Of a stretch of DNA of 64,000 nucleotides, positions 30,520 through 41,110 are shown piece after piece; within the stretch, counting starts at the first letter, position 1, and each line of letters starts with the position of its first letter. The notes below the pieces were generated by a model. It saw only the letters and a list, made by a program, of their open reading frames with translations. It had not been told where the DNA came from and ran no database searches. This stretch comes from Hippopus hippopus (lineage: Eukaryota; Mollusca; Bivalvia; Cardiida; Cardiidae): assembly GCA_946811185.2 (NCBI GenBank), contig OX328108.1, positions 19,291,239 to 19,355,238 on the forward strand. Direction: 5' to 3'. The position numbers and the translations under genes are program-made.

Positions 30520-30930
30520 ATTTAAAAATTTGTCAGTTTCAACTTAAACATTATTGTCTAGAGGAAGTGAACGAGTCAATCAGTCTGGATTTCTGTCTCT
30601 AAGTTTCTCTTATGCTACTAAGGAGACGTCACGTAAGTTACTAAATGTTTTTAAAAATGATAACAGCTGCTTTTCTTAAAATGTTGGAAGGGGAGTTGGG
30701 TTAGACAAGATCACAGAATAAATAAAAGATTAGACTATACCTTTGTGCTGTATGGTCTTGATCTAAACCTGTTTTTGCCTGTAATAGAGCTGAAAGGGTA
30801 AAAGGCACAACAAAGACACAATTATTGTCAACATGTGAGGAATTGTTCATTAGCACAGATTTTTCCTTTTTTGTATCTGTATATTCAAGACTTACCTAAT
30901 TTTAAAGAGTTCAGATTTATGGTTGTTCAG
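30520..30930. other. Mostly unannotated, one decayed hairpin
   Basis: At 30701-30775 a weak Q/R-type hairpin (AGACAAGATCACAGAATAAA / GTATGGTCTTGATCTAAACC). Nothing else seen. Confidence 0.35.
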
Positions 30931-30934
30931 TTAA

Positions 30935-31153
30935 CCCTTTACCACACAATACCTACTTTTAACGACCCTGAGAGAGAAAGCTTCTGAAAACATTATGGGA
31001 AAAGGAGAAAATGCTGGTAACCAGCATTTTCTCTTTTCCCACAATATTTTCTACCCTTTCCAAAACAATTTTTAGTTTTTAGTCAGATCTGATTTGTTGT
31101 CCGCAAATAATTTCAATTTTGACCAGTCTAAAACTTTGTTGTTTGGGATAGAG
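30935..31153 (+). mobile_element. P-MITE P34
   Basis: 219 bp, TTAA 30931-30934 and 31154-31157. Confidence 0.85.
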
Positions 31154-31181
31154 TTAAGAGTTCAGAAACTTGATATCTTAA

Positions 31182-31396
31182 CCCTTTACCAAACAAAACC
31201 CTGTTTTTATGGCCAAGAGAAAGAAGCCTTTTGAAAATATAGTGGATAAAGGAGAAAATGCTGGCAACCAGCATTTTCTCCTTTTCCCACAATTTTTTCT
31301 ACCCTTTCCACTACAACTGTCAATTTTTAAATCATATCAATTTTGATGTCTGCTTTCAATTTAGACCAGTCCAAAACTTTTTTGTTTGGTAAAGAG
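31182..31396 (+). mobile_element. P-MITE P35
   Basis: 215 bp, TTAA 31178-31181 and 31397-31400. Lies 24 bp from P34's TTAA. Confidence 0.85.
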
Positions 31397-31589
31397 TTAA
31401 AGGAGAACAAAATCTCCATTCCTAGAGCGCAAATAATAAGTTGTTTCCATGGAGATGATAATTAATAGTTTGCAATAACAATTTATCCTGTATCCTCACT
31501 AATTGTTTGCTTTATTCTATAAACAAAGTTTTCTCTTTGTAGACATGCAGCCATAGTTTGGCATTGTGTTATGTCAATTAATCATTCAT

Positions 31590-31715
31590 TCTATACCAAA
31601 CAGTCCTATATTTTAAGGGAAAGAGTTCTTGAAAACATCATGGGTAAAGGAGAAAATGCTATAACAAGCCAAACTAAATTTGTTGTCTGCAAATGCTCTC
31701 GGTATATACAAGTCT
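31590..31715 (+). mobile_element. P-MITE P36, degraded
   Basis: CTATACCAAACAGTCCTATA start. The palindrome is deleted after GGAGAAAATGCT. Confidence 0.55.
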
Positions 31716-31739
31716 TTGCCATGGACAAATTTTGAATGC

Positions 31740-31812
31740 TTTACCAGACAGTGTAGATCAAGATTAGAACAAACATAGAGCCTTCTGATCTTGAATCTAC
31801 ACAGTTTTAAAG
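31740..31812. mobile_element. Q/R-type hairpin
   Basis: GTGTAGATCAAGATTAGAAC facing CTTCTGATCTTGAATCTACAC. Confidence 0.55.
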
Positions 31813-31862
31813 TCTTTATTTGAAAGTCTGGTCAAAAACAGCATTATATTAAACATTAACTC

Positions 31863-31921
31863 TTTACCAATTGTAGACTTGTCTATTTTAATGCATTTGC
31901 AGATGCCAAATCAAACATAGT
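31863..31921 (-). mobile_element. P-MITE P37, end fragment
   Basis: Long-arm end only (CTCTTTACCAATTGTAGACT). Stops at TTAA 31922-31925, shared with P38. Confidence 0.6.
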
Positions 31922-31925
31922 TTAA

Positions 31926-32126
31926 CTCTTTACCACACGACAAAATTTCGGACTGGACCAAATTGAAAGCATGTGCAGACAAGTTATATGTAGCTGAAAT
32001 GATTGTAATTCTCTCTGAAAGTGTTGAAAACCTTGTGGGAAAAGTAGAAAATGATGGTTACCAGCATTTTCTCCTTTTCCCACAAGGTTTTCAAAAGACT
32101 GTCTCCTCAGGGCTCAGGGTCATAAA
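31926..32126 (-). mobile_element. P-MITE P38
   Basis: The left end is of the CTCTTTACCACACGACAAAA subtype. The right terminus is missing. Confidence 0.75.
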
Positions 32127-32268
32127 AAGAATTTGTCTCGGATAAGGTAGAGAAGATATTGGGAAAATGAGAAAATGCTGGTTAACAGCATTTTCTACTT
32201 TTCCCTTATTGTTTTCAAAAAGGTTTTCCATCCAGGTTGTTAAAATAGGGGATTGTGTGGTAAAGGAT
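32127..32268 (-). mobile_element. P-MITE P39, left-truncated
   Basis: From mid long arm to GTGTGGTAAAGGATAA. Directly abuts P38 without TTAA, suggesting deletion between two copies. Confidence 0.7.
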
Positions 32269-32299
32269 AAAGAGCTGGACCCTGCTTGAAATGCATTTG

Positions 32300-32370
32300 C
32301 AGACCCTGTAGATCCAAGATCAGACAGCACAGAATGTTGTCTGATTTTAAATCTACACTGTCTGCTGCTT
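32300..32370. mobile_element. Q/R-type hairpin
   Basis: TGTAGATCCAAGATCAGACA and TGTCTGATTTTAAATCTACA. Confidence 0.55.
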
Positions 32371-33250
32371 TGTTACATACTCTGGCCAAAACAGCCTTTA
32401 AGTGGCAATATTTTTGTCATAATCTAAAATGTCTTTTTCATTAATTCAGCATGCTAAGAATTAATTACATGGCAATATCAGGGTCTAATATGTCTGTCTC
32501 ATATGTTTCGTGCTAACTACTCAGCATGAGAATCTACAAAATTGATTTAACTTGGAAAGAAATTTAAGGTTTTGAAATACTAAGGAATACATGGACTGGT
32601 GCCATTTCCGTCAAACTTTGAATGAAGTATCCTTAAAAAAATTACAACACAGTCAAAACAACCAAGCTGATGTCTTCAGCAATGAAGGTTAGAAAAAGAG
32701 CAGTCAAGGGAGATAATTACATCTAACCAAAATAGAGATCTAGATAATTGGATTGCTTACTGTGACACCATTTACATGATATATCTGTCATTTAGACCTG
32801 TCACAGATTAGATCCATTCTATGGTTCAGTCAGTTTGTGACCCTGTCTTGTACAAATTAATCAGTTTTCTTGGGCGACATCTACTTTCTTGAGTTGGTGA
32901 TTGTCATCCAGTATAGCTCTATTACCAAAAGTTTTATTTTTCAACCACATCCAAACTTTGCCCAAATCTAATTCTACATCAAATGTTTACTTTTGCTCAC
33001 CATAACTTTGTCCAGCCTTTTCTTGTATGATTTCACATAATGTAATTATGCTGCAAAATTTAAATTCTTACCATAATTTCCCAAATGCAATTGTTGTTTG
33101 AAAATTTTAGTTTCAACCATAATTTTATTCATATTAATCGTGCCTTGAAAGTTCCTCTCAACAATAATTTTGTTCAATGTAATTGTGCCTCAGATATTTT
33201 TTTTTACAGCTCATATTTTCAGGACGTAATGAAGCATTTCTTTACCTTTA
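32371..33250. other. No feature recognised
   Basis: About 880 bp without P-MITEs, an unusually long gap here. No domain-like frame. Confidence 0.35.
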
Positions 33251-33254
33251 CCCA

Positions 33255-33432
33255 CTGTACCAGAGGACAAAGTTTAGACTCAGTATATTAAAAGAATTTG
33301 TGGACAACAAATTCATTATGGTTTCAAATGGTGGAATTTGTCTTTGGTAGAGTAAATATCGTTGTAGGGAAGTAAGCAGCATTTCCTCTTTGTCCAAAAA
33401 TCATTTCAAATTACTTCTTCATCAGAGTTCCT
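33255..33432 (-). mobile_element. P-MITE P40, degraded
   Basis: Long arm GACAACAAATTCATTATGGT recognisable. Ends decayed. Confidence 0.55.
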
Positions 33433-33436
33433 TTAA

Positions 33437-33636
33437 CTCTCTAACACACAATCCCCAGTTTTAATGACCCTGACAGAAAAAGCTTTTGAAAATATTTTGG
33501 GAAAGGAGAAAATGCTGGTCAACAGCATTTGTTCCTTTTGGCACACTTTTTTCTATCCTTTCACAGGCACAATTGATCTGTTGTCCAGAAGGGCTTCATG
33601 ACCGATAAGTCTATTATTTTGTTGTCTGGTAAATAT
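33437..33636 (+). mobile_element. P-MITE P41
   Basis: TTAA 33433-33436 and 33637-33640. Diverged. Confidence 0.75.
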
Positions 33637-33666
33637 TTAAAACAAAGGATCCTTTGGTAAAAGGTT

Positions 33667-33934
33667 TATATGTGACTTGTCACGCAAAAAGGGACCATCT
33701 GGGAACTGCGACAAGTATCAACCCTGGTCAGACTGCGCAGATTGCGCAGGCTGACCAGAGTTGACACTTTTCGCTATTATGATATTTTCTGTATAAAAAG
33801 TGGTCTTCTGCCTTACTATACAATCAATTTTGAACTATCAACTTAAATTGACCTGCTCTATCTTTGATCTGTTTTCATCTAACTGATGTACAGAATTCCC
33901 AGATTGTCCCATTTTGTGTGACGGGTCACATATA
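33667..33934. mobile_element. C-type palindromic MITE (copy C3)
   Basis: TATA-flanked ends TATATGTGACTTGTCACGCA and the near-complement at 33915. Internal hairpin GGTCAGACTGCGCAGATTGC. Confidence 0.7.
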
Positions 33935-34520
33935 TTTTGGATGACATTCCATTATAAGTCCCTTTTTTCGAACATGAGGATGGAAGGAGAAGGAGGCAGG
34001 CAAAAATGTCCAAATCCACATGATTCATTGCAGTATTTTTGGGAAGTCAAAAGACTGACAATGTTTTTTTTTTTCCAAGTCTGGTAAGATGATGATGTTG
34101 CAGGGCTATCAAAATAAAACACTGACAATTTTGAAAAATCCCTTATCCAAGTCATTTCTATATTTGTCTCATTGTTTTTTTTTCCTCCCTTCCCTGAATA
34201 ATTTCTGAACAGTGCCATAATATTTTTCAAGCTTTCACTGTAGACTAATCAGAAACCGTCAAGATGACATGTAGGCTTGAGGTATCTTTAATAATTCATG
34301 GAAACTATTATGAAGTGTTTTTGATATTAGCTGGCACAGTTTGATGTCACAGACCTTTTTTCAATTTTGTCATTGGAGGCTATTCAATAATGTTGGTTTT
34401 GTTTGTTTATGAATATTCAGACACACGTTGTATGTGATATATTATTTCATGCTTTTCAGTATTTTATTGAGAAATAATGGTAGAATATCAGTTGTATGGT
34501 AAGCTTGTCAGACAGTCTGC
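33935..34520. other. No feature recognised
   Basis: AT-rich. No repeat family or coding evidence. Confidence 0.3.
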
Positions 34521-34524
34521 ACAC

Positions 34525-34665
34525 TTACCTTGTCCTGATAACGTTGAGGCTATAGTTTGACTTAGATTCTTTGAATTTTGTACAGATACTTTGAAATCTG
34601 TGATATACATGTATATTGCTTTTCTAGGTCTAAAGGTCAAGGTCACATTTACCAAAATATGGACA
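34525..34665 (+). mobile_element. HINE-2 single-unit fragment
   Basis: CTTACCTTGTCCTGATAACG ... TCTAAAGGTCAAGGTCACA matches one diverged 157-bp unit of HINE-2. Confidence 0.55.
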
Positions 34666-34679
34666 AGGCTCTGAAGAAT

Positions 34680-34870
34680 GCTGCAGATGAAATTTTTTTA
34701 AAGCATTGTGGGAAAAGGAGAAAAGGCTGGTAACTACCTTTTTCTCCTTTTGCAACAATGTTTTCTATTTATTTAAAAACAATACTACCATTTGAAAAAC
34801 ACTGAAATTGTTGTCTGCACATTACTTCTATATGAACGAGTCTAAAAGGTTGCTCTGTGGGTAAGCGTTA
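34680..34870 (+). mobile_element. P-MITE P42
   Basis: Left arm short, palindrome present with mismatches, right end GTGGGTAAGCGTTA. Confidence 0.65.
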
Positions 34871-35111
34871 CCTGATGGTAAATATTTATAACTGGTTGAT
34901 AAGGGTGCCTTTTCATGTATGAGTTTTGTGTCACTTTTCAATGAATGAATTATATTTGATTTAGATGAGATTCCAAGTGCATCAGGAAAATTGATTGAAT
35001 AATAAATAGTTTATTATGCAGTTCATTATCTGGCCATATGAAGTTGCATTTTTATTTTCCATTTTGGACTTGTTTTAACTTTCTCAAATGCAAGTTAATG
35101 ACATTTCTTTT

Positions 35112-36585
35112 TAGCTCACCTGTGTCCGGCATCGGTCGTGCGTCGTCCGTCGTCAACTTTTACCTTGTGTACACTCTAGAGGCTACATTTTCAGTCCGAT
35201 ACTCGTGAAACTTGGTCAAAATCTTTGTCTTGATAATATCTCGGATAAATTTGAAAATGGGTCAGGTCGGGTAAAAACTAGGTCACTAGGTCAAATCTTA
35301 GAAAAACCTTGTGTATGCTCTAGAGGCCACATTTTTGGTCCAAGACTCTTGAAAGTTGGTCAGAATGTTTATCTTGATAATATCTCAGAGGACTTTGAAA
35401 ATGGGTTATGTCTGGTCAAAAACTAGGTCACTAGGTCAAATCTTAGAAAAACCTTGTGTACGGTCTAGAGGCCACATTTTCAGTCAGATACTCATGAAAC
35501 TTGGTCAGAATGTTTGTCTTGATGATATCTCAGACGAGTTTGAAAATGGGTCATGTCAGACAAAAAACTAGGTCACTAGGTCAAATCTTAGAAAAACTTT
35601 GTGTATGCTCCAGAGGCCACATTTTAAGTCCAAAACTCTTGAAAATTGGTCGGAATGTTTGTCTTGATAAAATCTTGGATGGTTCGGAAAATGGGTAATT
35701 TTGGGTCAAAAACTAGGTCACTAGGTCAAATCTTAGAAAAACCTTGTGTACACTCTAGAGGCCACATTTTCTGTCAGATACTCATGAAACTTGGTCAGAA
35801 TGTTTGTCTTGATGATATCTCAGACAAGTTCAAAAACGGTTATGTCAGGTCAAAAACTAGGTCACTGGGTCAAATCTTAGAAAAACCTTGTGTACTCTCT
35901 AGAGGCCACATTTTCAGTCCAAGACTCTTGAAAGTTGGTCAGAATGTTTGTCTTCATGATATCTCGGTGGAGTTCGAAAATGGGTCATGTCGGGTCAAAA
36001 ACTAGGTCACTAGGTCAAATCTTAGAAAAACCTTGTGTACACTCTAGAGGCCACATTTTCTGTCAGATACTCATGAAACTTGGTCAGAATATTTGTCTTG
36101 ATGATATCTTGGACGAGTTCGAAAATGGGTCATGTCAGGTCAAAAACTAGGTCACTAGGTAAAATCTTAGAAAAACCTGTTGTATGCTCTAGAGGCCACA
36201 TTTTAAGTCCAAAACTCTTGAAAGTTGGTCAGAATGTTTGTCTTGATGATATCTCGGTGGAGTTCGAAAATGGGTCATGTCGGGTCAAAAACTAGGTCAC
36301 TAGGTCAGATTTTAGAAAAACCTTGTGTACGCTCTAGAGACCACATTTTCAGTCTTGTTTTGATAATATCTACAATGGGAAAATTGGCTACGGTTGGCTA
36401 AAAAGTAGGTCACTGAGAGAAATTCTAAAAAAAGCTTGTGTACATGATAGAGGCATTTTCAGTCCAATAATTATGAAAGCTTAGTAGATTGTTTGTCGTG
36501 ATATCTCAAAAGAGATTGAAAATGGGTCATGTTTGGTCAAAAGACTCAGGTGAGCGACTTTAGGGCCATCAGGGCCCTCTTTTTT
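35112..36585 (+). mobile_element. HINE-3, array of 145-bp units
   Basis: The head TTAGCTCACCTGTGTCCGGC is followed by a (CGTCCGTCGTC) run and about nine units of 145 bp (CATGAAACTTGGTCAGAATG ... AACTAGGTCACTAGGTCAAA ... CTAGAGGCCACATTTT). It closes with the subterminal complement CAGGTGAGCG, the hairpin AGGGCCATCAGGGCCCT and CTTTTTT. Alternate units share variants (CAGTCCAAGACTCTTG versus CAGTCAGATACTCATG), so a 290-bp dimer is probably the unit of amplification. 145 is not a multiple of 3, so each short frame stays open only by chance. Confidence 0.8.
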
Positions 36586-36588
36586 AAC

Positions 36589-36675
36589 TTAAATCTTTAC
36601 CAATTTACAGAATTTGTCTTCACTAATTGACATAATATGGACTTGTCCAAGTTGGAGTATTTATAGATAACAAAT
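36589..36675 (-). mobile_element. P-MITE P43, left fragment
   Basis: CTTAAATCTTTACCAATTTA and a decayed long arm, adjoining HINE-3. Confidence 0.5.
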
Positions 36676-36677
36676 GA

Positions 36678-36899
36678 ATTCTTTGTCACATGACAAAATT
36701 GTAGATCTGTCTAAATTAAAAGGTTTTGCAGATGACAAATGAAATGTACGTGTAAGTCAAACGATAGAAACTGTTGTTACAGGAGTAGAAAAAAATTGAG
36801 GAAAAGCAGAAAATGCTGGTTACAAGCATTTCTCCTTTTCCTGCAATGTTTTCAAAAGGCTTCTTCAGGATGGTTAAAATTTTGGATTGTGCTTGAATA
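36678..36899 (-). mobile_element. P-MITE P44
   Basis: Full length, diverged. Palindrome damaged. Right end GTGCTTGAATAG. Confidence 0.65.
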
Positions 36900-36929
36900 G
36901 TTTAAATTTGGCCCTAGTACTGATATTTG

Positions 36930-37030
36930 ACTTCAAAGGGATAGCGAAATTTTTGGGAAAACAGAAAAATGCTGGTTATCTGACTTTTCTCCTTTTTCCG
37001 ATGATGTTCTCAAAAGTTTTTATCTCTCAC
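36930..37030 (-). mobile_element. P-MITE P45, degraded core
   Basis: Palindrome remnant around AAAATGCTGGTTATCTGACT. Confidence 0.45.
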
Positions 37031-37454
37031 TATCTTAGACCATTAGATAAATGAAACATTTTTTTTCAGGTGGGACAATTTATGATCAATAAGTAAGTGA
37101 AGCATATATTTTCAGTGGGAACATTCCAAGACCATTAGGTAAATGAAACATTTTTATGTCTGTGGGGACATTTGGACCACAAGGTAAATGAAACAAATGT
37201 TTTCAGTTGGGACTGTCTAAGACCACCATGTAAATGAAACATACTTTTCCTAATTTGGGTCATTCTTGGACCACTAGATAAATGTTATATTTTGTTTTTA
37301 GTTGGGTCACTCTTAGACTACTAGGTGAATGAAACAAAACATTTTCAGTGCGGACACTTTAAGAGCACTAGGTAAATGAAACAAACATTTTCAGTGCGGA
37401 CACTTTAAGAGCACTTGGTAAATGAAACAAACATTTTTAGTGGGGATAATTTAA

Positions 37455-37610
37455 TCCTTTCCCACACAATCCTGAGTTTTAACAATCTTGACAGAAAAAG
37501 CTTTTGAAAACATTGTAAGAAAAAGGAGAGAAAGCTGCTAGCCAGCATTTTCTCCTTTCCCGCACAATGTTTTTTACCCTTTCAAAGAAAAATTAAACCA
37601 TTTATGCATT
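37455..37610 (+). mobile_element. P-MITE P46
   Basis: Starts after TTAA 37451-37454. Truncated in the long arm. Its short arm contains CCTGAGTTTTAACAATCTTG with TTAA 37479-37482 unoccupied. Confidence 0.75.
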
Positions 37611-37999
37611 TCACTCTCAATCCTGAGTTTTAACTCTTTACCAAACAACAAAATTGTAGACTTATCCAAATTCAAAGCACTTGCAGACGACAAAATAAAT
37701 GTGACTCACAATTTAAAATTTGTTTTGGGAAGGATAGAAAACATTGTGGGAAAAGGAGAAAATGCTGGTTACCAGCATTTTCTCCTTTTCCAACAATATT
37801 TTCAAAAGCTTTCTTTTTCAGGGTCGTTAAAAGTCGGGATTGTGTGGTAAAGCGTTAACAATCTTGACAGAAAAAGCTTTTGAAAACATTGTGGGAAAAC
37901 TTTGAAAGAAAAATTTAACCATTTACACAACATTGAATTTGTCATCTGCAAAATGCTTACTAGTTGGATCAGTCTAAAATTTGGTGGTGTCGTAAAGAC
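37611..37999 (+). mobile_element. P-MITE P47, host of P48
   Basis: Pieces 37611-37633 and 37855-37999. Nearly the same sequence as P46 around the insertion point, so P46/P47 look like a tandem duplication. The hairpin's right half is deleted. Confidence 0.7.
37634..37854 (-). mobile_element. P-MITE P48, nested
   Basis: 221 bp between TTAA 37630-37633 and 37855-37858 within P47. Palindrome near perfect (two mismatches). Confidence 0.9.
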
Positions 38000-38083
38000 T
38001 TAACAACACCAAGTGGTAAATGAAACAAAACATTTTGAGTTGGAACACTCAAGAGCACTAGGTAAATGAAACAAATGTTTTAA

Positions 38084-38294
38084 GGATAGGGCACCCTAAT
38101 GGAATTCGTGTAACAATGCCATTCATTGCCAAAATCATACGGATTCGGCTAAGACTCGGGTAATCCTTAATCAATGTGGAGAACCATTGTGTATCGGCCG
38201 ATTGATTAAGGAGTACCTGAGTCTTAGCCGAACCCATACGTTTTTTCAGCATTGAAAGGCGATGTTACAAGAATCCCATTAGGGTGCCCTATCC
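38084..38294. mobile_element. TTAA-flanked foldback MITE (FB1)
   Basis: 211 bp, TTAA 38080-38083 and 38295-38298. Ends GGATAGGGCACCCTAATGG and the exact complement. A second inverted pair (GGATTCGGCTAAGACTCGGG / CTGAGTCTTAGCCGAACCCA) lies inside. Unrelated in sequence to the P family. Confidence 0.8.
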
Positions 38295-38349
38295 TTAAGT
38301 GGGGGCTCACGTAAATTTAATTTATACATTCCATGTCCACTCATTAAGT

Positions 38350-38412
38350 TTGGATCAAAGATCAGGCTACCAATATTCTGGTCTGCTTGATATTGATACT
38401 ATCTGAGAAAGT
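38350..38412. mobile_element. Decayed Q/R-type hairpin
   Basis: GGATCAAAGATCAGGCTACC and GGTCTGCTTGATATTGATAC. Confidence 0.4.
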
Positions 38413-38680
38413 TCCTATGGTTGTCATCCATATTGTACAAGTAAAGGCCTTGTGTCTATTTGTCTGACATATTGATACTGATGTTGACCCAAAGGATATT
38501 GATACTAGCTTAATGAAATACAACGCCATGTTTGCAGCCAGAAATGACAAGACAAACACTGCTGCATGACATCCAGATAGTGATCTATCATGTCCTTTGT
38601 GACCCCTTACGCCCATCATCTATACAACTCTGTCTTCCAATATCAAAATCTTGGATTATATGTCTTTTTCTATTGTTTAA

Positions 38681-38988
38681 CTCTTTCCTAAAGGGCAACA
38701 GCGGACATGCCACAGTCAGTAGCATGCAGGACATGAGACCAGGGAGTCGCTGGTTCAAGTACCCAGCTTAGCCGATTTCTTTCCAAGAATTGATGAGGAA
38801 TGATCCGAGGTTCTTATGACCTTGAGAATGAACGCTTTTGAAAACATCATGTGACTTGAAGAAATTATACCTTTTTTCCCACGATGTTTTTTTACCACTT
38901 CAAAGACAGATCATATCGTTTGAGTCAGTCTAAATTTGTTGCCTGCAAGTGTTTTGAATATAGACAAGTTTAAAATTTTGTCTAAGGG
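38681..38988 (+). mobile_element. P-MITE P49, host of a SINE head
   Basis: TTAA 38677-38680 and 38989-38992. Interrupted at about 38697-38797. Central palindrome lost. Confidence 0.65.
38697..38797 (+). mobile_element. SINE-A fragment, head only
   Basis: GTAGCATGCAGGACATGAGA, a weakened B box (TGGTTCAAGTACC) and AATTGATGA. Body and tail missing. Confidence 0.6.
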
Positions 38989-39085
38989 TTAATTCTTACA
39001 TGAAATGAATGTTTTCCATGAAAAGGAAAGAATCAAATAATGTTCCTTCAAGGGTGTTTTGGCCAAATGTCTCACAGAGACCAGC

Positions 39086-39208
39086 TTTTCTCCTTTTCCA
39101 ACAATATTTTCTATTCTATCAAAGACAACATCCACAATTTACGCCACATTTGTCAACTGCAAATGTTTTGGATTTGGAAAAGTCTGATATTTAATTGTGT
39201 GGTAAGGA
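39086..39208 (+). mobile_element. P-MITE P50, right part
   Basis: Right stem onward; ends GTGTGGTAAGGAG. Confidence 0.65.
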
Positions 39209-39213
39209 GTGAA

Positions 39214-39434
39214 CTCTGTACTAGACGATAAAAATTTAGACTGGTCCAAATTGAAAGGATTTGCAGACAACAAATTAAGTGTAACTGAAATGATGATTTT
39301 TGTTTTGGATCGGGTAGAAAAAATTGTGGGAAAAGGAGAAAATGCTGGTTACCAGCATTTTCTCCTTTTCCCACAATGTTTTCAAAAGCCTTCTCTTACA
39401 GGGTCGTTAAAACTCGGGATTGTGTGGTAATGGG
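39214..39434 (-). mobile_element. P-MITE P51
   Basis: 221 bp. Left flank decayed to TGAA, right TTAA 39435-39438. Stem nearly perfect. Confidence 0.88.
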
Positions 39435-39587
39435 TTAAGGTTGTGGGTAGAGGTTTGATAAATGGGAAAAGGTTGATTATTGGGAAAGGTTTTCTGAGTG
39501 CTGAGAAAACAATAGATACCCCATAGAGTTCTTGGTAAACACTGTGCTATCAGTTTATTTCCTGTGATACCTGATTTTGGTTTGTAT

Positions 39588-39840
39588 TGGTGTTTAACGC
39601 CATTTTAACAGCTTAGGTCATATCATGGCAGTCAGTGATGCACCCATGTGTTTCCGGCTTTCTCACTCCAGTACTGATACAACTCTCTTTCCAAAGCCAC
39701 TGACTACTTTTCTCACATGTATCAGAGGTGAGAGGCGAAAAATCACCTGAAAGAAGGTTTGCCGCAACCATGTATCAAACCCACAACCTCCAGGTCACGA
39801 GTCAGATACGCTGACCTGACTGAGCTACCCGGCCAGGCTT
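39588..39840 (-). mobile_element. SINE-C (tRNA-headed)
   Basis: On the minus strand: head CCGGGTAGCTCAGTCAGGTC, B box GTGGGTTTGATACATGG, a distinct body, and the 3' end AAATGGCGTTAAACACCAAT shared with SINE-A. Confidence 0.75.
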
Positions 39841-40134
39841 TGTGATACCTGAAAAGAGTCATTATTACTACTCTATTTTTAAGCAGTCATCTGACAGGCT
39901 GAGATATTTCATCAAGGCCATTTGAAATTAAAATACTTGTAGCTATTCTGAAGACTTGGCTAATGATCATCTTACTATTTCCTCGCTATATTTTTATTTC
40001 CATCCAGTCATAGCCTTGCAGTTCAAAAGGGTAACCAGAAATGAACTGGTAATAAAGTTGAAGCTTATTCCAAAGGAAATGGCTGTGTGTTATAATTAGT
40101 ATGTTCAAGAGGGAAGGGGGGGGGGTGGAAAGAT

Positions 40135-40467
40135 TTATTGAATTTGAGTTTATTTATTGTCGCCACTGGTTGCCTATATGGGCGACGCCCCCTGAAGGCT
40201 GTTAGTATTGTTGCAGGGGATAGTGCAGATGCAGGACAAAACCATCCTAAGTTATGCCTGGTTCTTTAACATGGTCGGTGTAAAGCACTGTCAAACTCAG
40301 GACCTTGGTTTAATGTCTCATCTGAAAGACTATTAGTAATTTTAGATGGCCAGTCATTAGTAATTTTAGATGGCCAGCTGTGAGAATCGAACCCACACCC
40401 TCAAGTGACCCAAAACATCACATTCACGAGTCCTATGCTGTACCAATTGAGCTATGCGGGCTGGTCA
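40135..40467 (-). mobile_element. SINE-D (tRNA-headed)
   Basis: On the minus strand: head CCGCATAGCTCAATTGGTAC, B box GTGGGTTCGATTCTCAC, body and 3' part GGCGTCGCCCATATAGGCAA. A 24-bp direct repeat (GACTAATGGCCATC-like) at 40330-40377. Its tail differs from SINE-A/B/C. Confidence 0.65.
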
Positions 40468-40733
40468 GGGGTGGGAAGAGCATAATGATGGCAGAGTCCT
40501 TTCCAAGACAGACCTTTTACTCGTAAAGAGGGTTGCGGGTAGGGTTGGAGAGTAGGGTTCTTCTTCAAAGAAAAAAATGTTGGTTTGATTTGCATCAAGT
40601 TGTATTTGAGTTGAGTAAATTTCATATTTCCTTCCTTTTTCTTTGGTCAAACCTGCAAAACTTGAATTTAAATTGATGTTGAAGCCAAGGGGTCATTCTG
40701 GCTATGTGCATGCAGTCTCATTTTTTTAATTAA

Positions 40734-40932
40734 CGCTCAATGTGCCTTTCACTACTATAACTACCTTTGTGGCCTTTGTAGATAAAAGATCAGACTGCAC
40801 AAAAAGTGCAATCTGATCTTTGATCTACATTGTCTGCTTTGCTGAAACACTACAGACCAAAGGCAACCACAAAACTACAATTATCTGTGTGTTATTCTAA
40901 AATGAAAATGTCCATTGGGTTTATAGGGCACT
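40734..40932. mobile_element. Q-MITE, full length
   Basis: 199 bp between TTAA 40730-40733 and 40933-40936. Ends CGCTCAATGTGCC and GGCACTTTAA. Hairpin 40779-40833. Shares its right TTAA with P52. Confidence 0.75.
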
Positions 40933-40936
40933 TTAA

Positions 40937-41110
40937 CCCTTCACCACACAATCCCGAGTTTTTAACAACCCTAAACAAGAAGATGCTTGAAAACATCGTT
41001 GGAAAAGGAGAAAATGCTGGTAACCTGCATTTTCTCCTTTTCTCACATTTTCTACCCTTACAACAACAAATTTCAATTGCTTTTGTCTATCAGTTATATT
41101 TTTGTGTATC
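40937..41110 (+). mobile_element. P-MITE P52, right-truncated
   Basis: Short arm and palindrome present. The long arm runs out before the terminus at a Q-MITE. Confidence 0.75.

Larger units (their letters stand above)
37040..38080 (+). repeat. Minisatellite, 46-60 bp unit, interrupted by MITEs
   Basis: Eight to ten copies of TAGGTAAATGAAACAAACAT plus TTTCAGTGYGGACACT at 37040-37450 (two adjacent units are exactly 46 bp) resume at 38005-38080. The gap is filled by P46-P48. Diverged spacing elsewhere. Confidence 0.75.

Noticed and set aside
35112..36585. CRISPR-like or coding tandem array
   Set aside because: Units are contiguous 145-bp repeats without spacers, and the genome is animal-type. 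Frames are short and shift from unit to unit.
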